Assembly: GCF_001258055.1 (NCBI RefSeq)
Contig: NZ_CVRM01000010.1
Coordinates: 1-41,881 of the forward strand
DNA: 41,881 nucleotides
Direction of reading: 5' to 3'
Origin: Phaeobacter italicus
GTDB lineage: Bacteria; Pseudomonadota; Alphaproteobacteria; Rhodobacterales; Rhodobacteraceae
The notes beneath the pieces were generated by a model. It made no database searches and was not told the DNA's origin. It saw only the letters and a program-made list of their open reading frames with translations. How positions within the stretch are numbered: the stretch's first letter is position 1; each line of letters opens with the position of its first letter. The position numbers were made by a program, and so were the translations under genes. Below are positions 17,756 to 25,655 of this stretch, piece by piece.

Positions 17756-17765
17756 CGCGGTCTCC

Positions 17766-18773
17766 TCAGCGCATCTCGCGGCGGGCGTTGTAAACGTTCC
17801 AGACAAGGATCGGCAGGACCAGCAGCATGATGATCATGGCGCTTGCAGATCCCACGCCCCAGTCGTTGGCGCGGAACAGTTTGTCGTACATGTAATTGGC
17901 CAGAACCTGCGTCTCCCATTGGCCGTTGGTCATGGCAAAGACGATGTCAAAGACCTTGAGCACGACGATGGTGATGGTGGTCCAGACCACAACGATGGTG
18001 TCCATGATCTGCGGCACCTTGATCTTGAAGAAGATCTGAAATGGCCCGGCGCCGTCCACGATGGCCGCTTCCACGGTTTCTTCGGGAATGCCGCGCAGGG
18101 CAGCCGACAGGATCACCATGGCAAAGCCGGTCTGGATCCAGATCAGCACCATCATCAGAAAGAAGTTGTTCCAGAACGGGATCGTCAGCCACTGCATCGG
18201 CGCGTCGCCGCCAAAGTAGATGTAGATCGCGTTCAAGACGCCGATCTGATCGGTGCCCTCGGGGCGGGCGTCATAGACCAGTTTCCAGATCACCGCAGCG
18301 CCGACAAAGGAAATCGCCATTGGCATAAAGATCAGCGATTTCGCGATATTGCCCCAGGCCAGCCGGTCGGTCAGCTGCGCTGCCAGCAGGCCAAATGCGG
18401 TCGAAGCCGCAGGCACGACAAGAAGCCACAGGAAATTATTCTGAAGCGCCTCCCAGAATTTTGCCTCTGCCAGCATCTGCTGATAGTTGGCAAGGCCGAC
18501 GAACTCGGACCCGCCGCCCGGCACACGTTCCGTGACCGACAGGCGCAGGGTTTCGACCACCGGATAGGCCAGATAAAGCCCCAGCGCCAGCAGCGCAGGC
18601 AAGAGGAACAGCCAGGGCCGGATCATGTTGGCGCGGCGGATATTGCGGGCGATATGGGCGCCGCGCGCCGGAAAGATCACCCGATCCAACACCAGATTGG
18701 AAAAGTAGAAATAGCCGACACACCCTCCGACGCCAAAGGCGATTGTGAGCAGGCCCTGAATGGCTGGATGCAT
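17766..18773 (-). CDS. aglF: Alpha-glucoside ABC transporter permease, MalF type
   Basis: A 335-residue permease with seven or eight membrane segments, including an additional N-terminal helix (IQGLLTIAFGVGGCVGYFYF) before the usual first helix at RPWLFLLPALLALGLYL. The EAA docking loop reads EETVEAAIVDGAGPFQIFFK. It pairs with AglG to form the channel. AAGGAA lies about 9 bases before the ATG at 18773. It is separated from aglE by 153 bases, which hold a nine-base direct repeat GGCCGACCC (18893 and 18907) but no clear terminator. Confidence 0.9.
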   Translation of the reverse strand: MHPAIQGLLTIAFGVGGCVGYFYFSNLVLDRVIFPARGAHIARNIRRANMIRPWLFLLPALLALGLYLAYPVVETLRLSVTERVPGGGSEFVGLANYQQMLAEAKFWEALQNNFLWLLVVPAASTAFGLLAAQLTDRLAWGNIAKSLIFMPMAISFVGAAVIWKLVYDARPEGTDQIGVLNAIYIYFGGDAPMQWLTIPFWNNFFLMMVLIWIQTGFAMVILSAALRGIPEETVEAAIVDGAGPFQIFFKIKVPQIMDTIVVVWTTITIVVLKVFDIVFAMTNGQWETQVLANYMYDKLFRANDWGVGSASAMIIMLLVLPILVWNVYNARREMR

Positions 18774-18926
18774 GGGAAGAGTTCCTTCGCGCTAGGGCGT
18801 GGACGACGGGCCGCCCCCGGCCTGACATGTGGTGTGACCTGCAAGGCCTGTGAACGGCGCGGGGTTTGGACGGCAAAAACAGGGGGAATGCAGGCCGACC
18901 CATAGGGGCCGACCCGCAGTGGTGCC

Positions 18927-20279
18927 TTACTTCAGCGCATCCCAGGACGACTGGATCTCTGCTGCGACCTCTTCCGCCGGGGTGCCGCCGGCATAGCCGA
19001 CCATACCGGTCCAGAAGGAGCCCGCACCAACACCACCCGGCATCAGGTCAGATGCGTCAAAGCGGAAGGTATCGGCAGAGAGCAGGATCTCGCCCATCTT
19101 CTTGAGCGTGTCGGTCGCGTAGATGTCGGTGTTCACACCCTTATGCGGTGTCAGGAAGCCCTGCTGCGCCATCCAGACCTCGTGCCCGATCGGGGATTTC
19201 AGGAATTCCATCAGCGCACGGGCGCCCTTGCTGTCGTTGGTGATCGACCACAGGGTGCCTGCTCCCAGAACCGGGCTGCCCAGGTCCTTTTCTGCATAGG
19301 CGGGGAAATAGAAGAAGTCGGCATCCAGACCCACTTCTGTTCCTTCAGGGAAGAACGCCGGGATGAACGACGCCTGACGATGCATCAGACACTGCGGCGG
19401 GCTGGCAAACAGGCCTTTGGGGCTATCGCGGAAATCGGTGGAGGCCACGGCGCCTGCCCCACCCGAAACGTAATCATCATTGCGGGCAAAATAGCCGAAT
19501 TCCTCGATTGCATTCACAACGCGCGGATCGGTGAAGGGGATTTCATTGCTGACCCATTGATCATAAACGCCAGGATCCTGCGTGCGCAGCATCATGTCCT
19601 CAACCCAGTCGGTCGCAGGCCAGCCCGTTGCCCCGCCAGAGCCCAGACCGATACACCAAGGCGTGTTGCCATCGGCGACCATCTGATCGGTCAGCGCCTT
19701 CAGCTCTTCCATCGACTGAGGGATGTCATAGCCGAAATCTTCAAATGTTTCAGGTACGTACCAGACAAGGGATTTCACATCGACCTTGTAGAACAGCCCA
19801 AAGACATCATCGTTGCCGTCCGGCCCCTTGAAGGTGCTGAGATCAACCCAGGAATCCCCGGCGGCATAGTTTTCACGCACCCAATCGGCGGTCTCGCTGC
19901 CCAGAGGCGCGATGAACCCGCGCGCGGCCATGTCCGACACCAGACCCGGCTGCGGGAAAACAGCGACATTGGGCGCAGAGCCAGCCTCGGCATCCACAAC
20001 GATCTGCTGCTCGAAACTGTCAGAGCCGGTGTAACGCACATCCGCGCCAGTGGCGGCCGCGAAATAGGCCAGCACTTTTTCGACCACTTCCTGATCCGGG
20101 CCAAGCCAGGGGCCGAAGACAGTGACCTGCTCACCGGAAAGATCGGTGGCCTTCAGCGCCTCAAAGCTCTCCCAGTTGAAGTCCCCCTCGCCGACCGGAA
20201 AGGCCAGATCACCCTCTGCCTGCGCAAGACCAGCCGACAACGCCAGAACGCCAGCTGCCGCCAAAAGACTGCGTTTCAT
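18927..20279 (-). CDS. aglE: Alpha-glucoside ABC transporter substrate-binding protein
   Basis: A 450-residue secreted sugar-binding protein. The signal peptide MKRSLLAAAGVLALSAGLAQA ends at residue 21. Family 1 binding-protein features include VTVFGPWLGPDQE near the start, APNVAVFPQPGLV and FASPPQCLMHRQASF. It binds alpha-glucosides in the periplasm and presents them to AglFG. GGAGGAAAT stands just before the ATG at 20279. It is first in the minus-strand agl operon, with a 12-bp palindromic operator 56 bases upstream, so it is likely repressed by AglR in the absence of substrate. Confidence 0.92.
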   Translation of the reverse strand: MKRSLLAAAGVLALSAGLAQAEGDLAFPVGEGDFNWESFEALKATDLSGEQVTVFGPWLGPDQEVVEKVLAYFAAATGADVRYTGSDSFEQQIVVDAEAGSAPNVAVFPQPGLVSDMAARGFIAPLGSETADWVRENYAAGDSWVDLSTFKGPDGNDDVFGLFYKVDVKSLVWYVPETFEDFGYDIPQSMEELKALTDQMVADGNTPWCIGLGSGGATGWPATDWVEDMMLRTQDPGVYDQWVSNEIPFTDPRVVNAIEEFGYFARNDDYVSGGAGAVASTDFRDSPKGLFASPPQCLMHRQASFIPAFFPEGTEVGLDADFFYFPAYAEKDLGSPVLGAGTLWSITNDSKGARALMEFLKSPIGHEVWMAQQGFLTPHKGVNTDIYATDTLKKMGEILLSADTFRFDASDLMPGGVGAGSFWTGMVGYAGGTPAEEVAAEIQSSWDALK

Positions 20280-20334
20280 GTTATTTCCTCCCGATGTTCA
20301 ATGCGCCCTCCGCTCTCGGCGGTTTCAAAGTTTT

Positions 20335-20346
20335 CAAAGCGCTTTG
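20335..20346. promoter_or_regulatory. LacI-type operator ahead of aglE
   Basis: A perfect palindrome, CAAAGCGCTTTG, lies 56-67 bases before the aglE start. An identical copy lies at 20502-20513. A centre of CG flanked by A/T-rich arms is the classic LacI/GalR operator form. An extra half-site TTTCAAAG precedes it. Binding by AglR is inferred from position and identity of the two sites. Confidence 0.8.
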
Positions 20347-20501
20347 GATGACAGCAAAATCCCGGATTCGGGCTGAGCTGTCAACAATTTCCCGTCGGAG
20401 TGCCAAACAACCATAAAAAACACAGGGCTTGCCAGCCTGTCCCCTGCCCTGTCATAACTGCGCAGGTGGCGCGCAGCCCTTGCCGTCGCAGCCAAAAGAA
20501 T

Positions 20502-20513
20502 CAAAGCGCTTTG
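20502..20513. promoter_or_regulatory. LacI-type operator overlapping the aglR ribosome site
   Basis: A second copy of CAAAGCGCTTTG, whose last bases run into TTGGAG, the only ribosome-binding sequence before the aglR ATG at 20527. A bound repressor here would block aglR and aglR-bgl expression, which implies autoregulation. Together with the site at 20335-20346 it could support a repression loop, centre to centre 167 bases. Confidence 0.78.
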
Positions 20514-20526
20514 GAGTTTTCCATCA

Positions 20527-21558
20527 ATGAACCTGAAGGAACTGGCCGCATATTTGAACCTGTCGCAGACGACAGTGAGCCGCGCGCTCAACGGCTTTCC
20601 GGAGGTGAGCGAGGCAACCCGCAAGCGCGTCGCAGCCGCCGCAGAGCAGCACAACTACCGCCCCAACACCCGCGCCAAGGCACTGGCCACAGGGCGCGCG
20701 ATGGCCATTGGGCACGTGATCCCGCTGTCGTCCCAACACGAGATGGTGAACCCGATTTTCGGCGACTTTATCGCGGGTGCCGGCGAAAGCTACGCCGCTG
20801 CCGGCTATGATATGGTGCTGTCGCTGGTTGAGGACAGCAAACAAGAGAAGGCCTATCGCGAAATGGCCTCCAAGCGGAATGTTGACGGCATCGTCCTGCA
20901 TGCCCCCCGCATGTCAGACCCCCGGATCGGGCTGTTGCGAGAGATTGGCCTGCCCTTTGCAGTGCATGGCCGCGCCTCGGACGTTGTGGGCGATTACTGC
21001 TGGCTGGACGTGAACAACAAGAGCGCCTTTGAACGGGCAACCCGGTTCCTGATTGATCTGGGCCATCGCCGCATTTGCCTGGTCAACGGTCTGGAGAGCA
21101 TGGATTTTGCCTGGCGTCGGCGGGCGGGCTATGCCTATGCCCTGCAGGCGGCCGGACTGCCGCTGGACCCCGCTCTCATGTTCGCCGAGGAAATGACGGA
21201 GAGCTATGGCTACCGCACCGTTGTTGCCACGCAAGCGATGGAGGATCCGCCCACCGCCTATCTCGTCTCCTCGATCATCCCGGCGATGGGTGTGCGCCGC
21301 GCAATCGAGGATTCAGGACGCCAGATGGGCCGCGAGATCTCTGTGATCACCCATGACGATGACCTTTCATACCTGCGCAACGGCGATGAGGTACCCCAAT
21401 TCACCGCCACCGTCTCCTCCGTGCAAGAGGCAGGCCGCCAACTGGCCAATCTGCTGCTGGATCAGATCCGCAACCCCGGCAAGCCCCTGCCCACGCGGCT
21501 GCTGGAGGCGCAGCTGACCGTTGGCCGCTCTACCGGGCCTGCCCCGTCTCTGCGCTGA
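20527..21558 (+). CDS. aglR: LacI-family repressor of alpha-glucoside genes
   Basis: A 343-residue regulator. The helix-turn-helix covers residues 1-22 (MNLKELAAYLNLSQTTVSRA), with the hinge helix near EATRKRVAAAAEQ. A periplasmic-binding-protein-like effector domain (about 60-335) follows, with EKAYREMASKRNVDGIVLHA and FDYAWRR-like sugar-site elements. It is divergent from aglE and followed by a GH1 gene at 25 bases. Two identical palindromes lie in the divergent region. It is expected to release DNA when a sugar binds. Its start is fixed by the HTH and the GGAG 10 bases upstream. Confidence 0.9.
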   Translation: MNLKELAAYLNLSQTTVSRALNGFPEVSEATRKRVAAAAEQHNYRPNTRAKALATGRAMAIGHVIPLSSQHEMVNPIFGDFIAGAGESYAAAGYDMVLSLVEDSKQEKAYREMASKRNVDGIVLHAPRMSDPRIGLLREIGLPFAVHGRASDVVGDYCWLDVNNKSAFERATRFLIDLGHRRICLVNGLESMDFAWRRRAGYAYALQAAGLPLDPALMFAEEMTESYGYRTVVATQAMEDPPTAYLVSSIIPAMGVRRAIEDSGRQMGREISVITHDDDLSYLRNGDEVPQFTATVSSVQEAGRQLANLLLDQIRNPGKPLPTRLLEAQLTVGRSTGPAPSLR

Positions 21559-21583
21559 TATCGCCCTTTAGGAGCCCCATCCA

Positions 21584-22921
21584 ATGTTCCGAAACTCTCG
21601 CTCTGATTTTCCCAAAGGATTTCTGTTTGGCACCGCCACCTCGGCCTATCAGATCGAAGGCCACGGGTTCGGCGGCGCGGGGCCGACCCATTGGGACAGT
21701 TTCGCCGCGACCCCGGGCAATGTTGTGCGCGCAGAACACGGCCAGCGGGCCTGCGACCACTACCACCGCTACGGCGAGGATCTGGATCTGGCGGCAAACG
21801 CAGGGTTTGACTGCTACCGCTTTTCCACCAGCTGGGCACGGGTCCTGCCAGAGGGTCGCGGCACACCGAACCCTGAGGGGCTGGATTTCTACGACCGGCT
21901 AACAGACGCAATGCTGGAACGCGGGCTAAAACCCTGTGTGACGCTCTATCATTGGGAATTGCCGCAGGCGCTGGCGGATATGGGCGGCTGGCGCAATGGC
22001 GATATCGCCAAGTGGTTTGGCGACTACACGCATGTCATCATGAGCCGGATTGGCGACCGGATGTATTCCGCCGCCCCCATCAACGAACCCTGGTGCGTGG
22101 GCTGGCTGTCCCATTTCCTTGGCCATCACGCGCCCGGCCTGCGCGACATCCGTGCCACCGCACGGGCCATGCATCACGTGATGGTGGCGCATGGCACTGC
22201 CATTCAGGTGATGCGCGATCTCGGCATGGACAACCTCGGCGGCGTGTTCAATCTGGAATGGGCGACGCCTGCTGATAACAGTGACGCCGCGAAATTGGCG
22301 GCTGAGCGTTATGATGCCATCTATAACGGGTTCTTTCTGGGGGGCGCGTTTCAGGGCCGCTATCCGGACCTTGCCCTGGAAGGGCTGGAGCCGCATCTAC
22401 CCCAGGGGTGGCAGGATGATTTCGCCACCATCACCGCCCCCGTCGACTGGTGCGGGATCAACTATTACACCCGCAAGCTGATTGCCCCGGATGCTGGCCC
22501 CTGGCCACAATACGCCGAAGTGGACGGCCCTCTGCCCAAAACGCAGATGGATTGGGAGATCTACCCGCAGGGGCTCTATGATTTTCTCATCCGCACGGCA
22601 CGGGACTATACTAGGGATCTGCCGCTCATTGTGACCGAAAACGGGATGGCAAATGCCGATGTTGTGGCTGCGGGCGGTGGCGTCGACGATCCAGCACGCA
22701 TTGCCTTTGTGGACGCTCATCTGGACGCCGTGCGCCGCGCCATCGCCGATGGCGCCCCGGTTCAGGGCTACTTTCTATGGTCGCTCTTGGACAATTATGA
22801 ATGGGCGCTGGGTTATGAAAAACGGTTTGGTCTGATCCATGTTGATTTCGACACATTGGCGCGCACGCCCAAGGCATCGTACCACGCGCTAAAGACCGCC
22901 ATTGGACCCAAACAAGGCTAG
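21584..22921 (+). CDS. Beta-glucosidase, GH1 family
   Basis: A 445-residue cytoplasmic glycosidase that cleaves beta-linked glucosides. It opens FPKGFLFGTATSAYQIEG, the GH1 signature region. The acid/base Glu168 lies in APINEPW and the nucleophile Glu352 in IVTENGMA. No signal peptide is visible. It lies 25 bases after aglR with AGGAG upstream of the ATG, so repression of aglR would also limit this enzyme. This places an enzyme for beta-linkages under a regulator otherwise serving an alpha-glucoside system. GH1 specificity (glucosidase, galactosidase, fucosidase) cannot be settled from sequence. Confidence 0.92.
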   Translation: MFRNSRSDFPKGFLFGTATSAYQIEGHGFGGAGPTHWDSFAATPGNVVRAEHGQRACDHYHRYGEDLDLAANAGFDCYRFSTSWARVLPEGRGTPNPEGLDFYDRLTDAMLERGLKPCVTLYHWELPQALADMGGWRNGDIAKWFGDYTHVIMSRIGDRMYSAAPINEPWCVGWLSHFLGHHAPGLRDIRATARAMHHVMVAHGTAIQVMRDLGMDNLGGVFNLEWATPADNSDAAKLAAERYDAIYNGFFLGGAFQGRYPDLALEGLEPHLPQGWQDDFATITAPVDWCGINYYTRKLIAPDAGPWPQYAEVDGPLPKTQMDWEIYPQGLYDFLIRTARDYTRDLPLIVTENGMANADVVAAGGGVDDPARIAFVDAHLDAVRRAIADGAPVQGYFLWSLLDNYEWALGYEKRFGLIHVDFDTLARTPKASYHALKTAIGPKQG

Positions 22922-22987
22922 AAACTTCGGCGTAAATTGCCGCAAGGGAAGGCTGGAGATCCCCAGACAACTCATCTACTGGGCGAA

Positions 22988-23045
22988 ATATGCGCTATCC
23001 GGAAATCCGTTTTCTCTCCAGAGGAGTTTTTCGGATCGCGCATAT
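22988..23045. repeat. Long inverted repeat (18-base arms) downstream of the GH1 gene
   Basis: The arms at 22988-23005 and 23028-23045 pair at 17 of 18 positions in RNA, counting one G-U, with one mismatch (22996/23037) and a 22-base loop. The core reads TATGCGCTATCCG against CGGATCGCGCATA. No T run follows directly. It could be a 3' message-stabilising structure, part of a small RNA, a protein-binding dyad or a remnant of a small repeat element. Confidence 0.65.
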
Positions 23046-23047
23046 AC

Positions 23048-23070
23048 AAACAGATAACATCCTGTTTTTT
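23048..23070 (+). terminator. Weak rho-independent terminator candidate after the aglR-GH1 transcript
   Basis: A six-pair stem, AAACAG (23048-23053) with CTGTTT (23062-23067), has an eight-base loop and runs into six T. The stem is A+T-rich and so of low stability. It follows the long hairpin directly, and the two may act together. Confidence 0.4.
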
Positions 23071-23265
23071 CACACATTGAGAGCGCACGCGCTGCAACCT
23101 ATGATCAACATTGTTGTGTGCTCCCACAGGAAATGAATTGCGAAAGTTGCATTTCGCGGACATTTCTTCAAAGACGTTAAGCTTCTCTCATCTTTTTTGA
23201 TCTACCTTGAGTTGATTGCGCCAATCCGGTGCTCCTCAACCACATGATCTCTACCGGAGAGAAAG

Positions 23266-25617
23266 ATGACGCTGTTTCGGGACATGAAACTCGCCAAGAA
23301 ACTGCCCTTGGCGATTACCTTACCTATTGTTCTGTTTGTATCCATTGCCGGGCTGACACTTGTCTGGCAATTCACGAATATTCTCAATCAACGCAACGAG
23401 GCGGTGTATTCCACCCTCGCGCGCGAACGGGCCAGTGCACTGGAACATTGGCTTGGCACGATCGAGGATGATCTGCGTGTGATGGCGGAAAACCGCGCCG
23501 TCCAGCAGGCAGTCAAGGAATTTTCAACCAGTTGGGTGGTCATGGGCGCCACGGCCTCGGACGCGCTGCGCAAGCTCTATGTCGCTGACAACCCCAACCC
23601 TGCCGGGCAGAAGGACAAGCTGACTGACGCGGGCGATGGCTCCGGATGGAGCGCGACCCACGCGAGCCACCACCCCGGCCTGCACAAATTCCAAGCCGTA
23701 CATGGCTATTACGATCTGTTCCTCTTCGATACGCGCGGCAATCTGATCTATTCCGTATTCAAGGAAGACGATTTTGGCCGCAACTTTGTCGATGGCCCGC
23801 TTGCCAGCTCCGGCCTGGGCGATGCCTACCGCCGGGCGCGCGATCTGCAGGCTGATCAGATCTATATGACCGACATCGCCCCCTATGCGCCAAGCGGCGG
23901 CGCACCTGCGGTTTTTGTTGCCAAACCGGTCTTTGAGGGCAGCCGCCAGCTTGGTGTGATTGCCCTTCAGGTGCCGTTCGACGAAATCAGCGCCATCCTG
24001 TCGGATTCCGCGCTGCTGGGGGAAACCGGGCGGGTGTTCCTGACCGGAGCAGACGGCCAGGTTCTGTCGCAATCGGCAACCGGAACCAGTACATTGACCC
24101 AGGCGGCAGACAAGGAAGCCTCTGGCAAGATGACACCCCAGATTGAGGCTGCGCTGCAAGGTAGGGCAGAGTATTTCACAGACACCACGGGGCTCAACGG
24201 CGCGCCAGTTGTGGCTGCAACCAGTGCCGTCGACACCAGCCGCGGTGATCGCTGGGGCCTCGTGCTGGAAATCGACGCCGCAGAGGCGCTGGCCGCCAAT
24301 CAATACCTGCGCGTGGTTGCCACCGTCGGGTTGATCCTGACCACGCTTGCGCTGGCAGTGACCGCTGCAATGGTGGGGCGCTGGATCGCTGGACGGTTCA
24401 TCCGCCTGGCGGCCGACACCCGTGAAATCGCCGTAGAAAATTATGAAGTCGAGATCCACGGCACCGACAGCAAGGACGAAATCGGCCTGACGGCGCAAAC
24501 CCTTGAAGATCTCAAGCAACGCCTGCAAGCCGGAGCCGCCGCACAGGCCCGAGAGGCCGCCACGCAAAAGGCAAACGCCCAGGTTGTCGAACTGCTCAGC
24601 AACGCGCTGATGGGGCTGGCTCAGGGGGATTTCCGCAACAAGGTCACACAGCTTTTCCCCGAAGAGCACGCAGAGTTGCGCAACGCAATCAACGACGCCA
24701 TGGCTGATCTCAACCGGGTGATCTCGCAGGTCTCGGGTGCAGGCAGCAGCATCCGTCAGGGCAGCAACGAAATCAGCAGCGCCGCAGAGGATCTGTCCAG
24801 CCGGACCGAAAGCCAGGCCGCCACGCTGGAAGAAACCGCCGCCGCTCTGGAAGAGATCACCACCAGCGTCCGCTCGGCCTCTGCCAATGTGCGTGCCGCC
24901 GAAGCCGCCGCCAACGAAGCCAAGAGTGACGCTGAAAAAAGCGGAGAGGTTGTGGGGGAGACGATCAAGGCCATGACCGCGATCGAAGACAGCTCCAAGC
25001 ATATCGCGCAGATTATCAGCGTGATCGACGACATCGCCTTTCAGACCAATCTGCTCGCCCTGAACGCAGGGGTCGAAGCCGCGCGTGCAGGCGAAGCAGG
25101 CAAGGGGTTTGCGGTGGTGGCAAGCGAGGTGCGCGCGCTTGCGCAACGCGCCTCTGACGCCGCGCTTGAGATCAAGGGCCTAATCGAAAAAAGCAGCCAT
25201 CATGTGGATCGCGGCGTTGATCTGGTGGGGCGCACAGGAGGCGCACTGGAAAACATCGTGGCTCAGGTTGCCAATATCTCCGGCCTGGTGTCCGAGATCG
25301 CCCAGTCAGCCGAGGAACAGGCGACCGCCCTTGGCGAGATCAACACTGGTGTGTCCCAACTGGATAAGGTGACGCAGGACAATGCGGCCATGGTCGAAGA
25401 AACCACCGCCGCCAGCCACCTGCTGCGCAGTGACGCCCAGCGCCTGGCGGAACTGATGAGCACCTTCAAGACCGATCCGGTGCCGGGTGCGACGCAGGCT
25501 GCCACCGCCGATGCCACGCCTCGGCCCGCAGGGGCGCCGACCCAACCGGTGCTGATCCACGCAAGCCCTGCCGAGGCAGAGCCAATGCGCGCCAACGACA
25601 AGTGGCAAGATTTCTGA
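23266..25617 (+). CDS. Methyl-accepting chemotaxis protein
   Basis: A 783-residue chemoreceptor. TM1 is about residues 14-34. A large periplasmic Cache-type sensor follows (about 35-350), with KFQAVHGYYDLFLFDTRGN and VFVAKPVFEGSRQLGVIALQ, the latter typical of a dCache membrane-proximal half. TM2 is about 355-375, followed by HAMP (about 376-430), a second HAMP-like stretch and the signalling hairpin. The hairpin tip reads AFQTNLLALNAGVEAARAGE, then GFAVVASEVRALAQRA. Methylation helices with Glu/Gln pairs flank it. It ends in a Pro/Ala tail without the pentapeptide that tethers CheR/CheB. The ligand is unknown. No che genes are nearby. Confidence 0.93.
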   Translation: MTLFRDMKLAKKLPLAITLPIVLFVSIAGLTLVWQFTNILNQRNEAVYSTLARERASALEHWLGTIEDDLRVMAENRAVQQAVKEFSTSWVVMGATASDALRKLYVADNPNPAGQKDKLTDAGDGSGWSATHASHHPGLHKFQAVHGYYDLFLFDTRGNLIYSVFKEDDFGRNFVDGPLASSGLGDAYRRARDLQADQIYMTDIAPYAPSGGAPAVFVAKPVFEGSRQLGVIALQVPFDEISAILSDSALLGETGRVFLTGADGQVLSQSATGTSTLTQAADKEASGKMTPQIEAALQGRAEYFTDTTGLNGAPVVAATSAVDTSRGDRWGLVLEIDAAEALAANQYLRVVATVGLILTTLALAVTAAMVGRWIAGRFIRLAADTREIAVENYEVEIHGTDSKDEIGLTAQTLEDLKQRLQAGAAAQAREAATQKANAQVVELLSNALMGLAQGDFRNKVTQLFPEEHAELRNAINDAMADLNRVISQVSGAGSSIRQGSNEISSAAEDLSSRTESQAATLEETAAALEEITTSVRSASANVRAAEAAANEAKSDAEKSGEVVGETIKAMTAIEDSSKHIAQIISVIDDIAFQTNLLALNAGVEAARAGEAGKGFAVVASEVRALAQRASDAALEIKGLIEKSSHHVDRGVDLVGRTGGALENIVAQVANISGLVSEIAQSAEEQATALGEINTGVSQLDKVTQDNAAMVEETTAASHLLRSDAQRLAELMSTFKTDPVPGATQAATADATPRPAGAPTQPVLIHASPAEAEPMRANDKWQDF

Positions 25618-25627
25618 TAGATGCCAT

Positions 25628-25655
25628 GCCTGCCCCTTCGCGGGGCAGGCGTTTT
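25628..25655 (+). terminator. Rho-independent terminator after the chemoreceptor
   Basis: A perfect nine-pair stem GCCTGCCCC / GGGGCAGGC (25628-25636, 25642-25650), with loop TTCGC, is followed by GTTTT. It stands 11 bases after the stop. The convergent nuclease-helicase gene ends in the T run, so the two genes share almost no spacer. Confidence 0.88.

Larger units (their letters stand above)
22922..23265. other. Intergenic stretch between the GH1 gene and the chemoreceptor
   Basis: 344 bases without a gene, more A+T-rich than its surroundings. It holds a long imperfect hairpin (22988-23045), a weak terminator-like hairpin with a T run (23048-23070), and presumably the chemoreceptor promoter. 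GGAGAGAAAG lies directly before the start at 23266. I see no coding potential. Confidence 0.6.

Noticed and set aside
17565-18905. 446-residue plus-strand frame opposite aglG and aglF
   Set aside because: Antisense to two clear permeases, with no ribosome site and a His/Asp/Gln-rich composition.
23524-25146. 540-residue minus-strand frame opposite the chemoreceptor
   Set aside because: Complete overlap with an unmistakable MCP; no recognisable domains.
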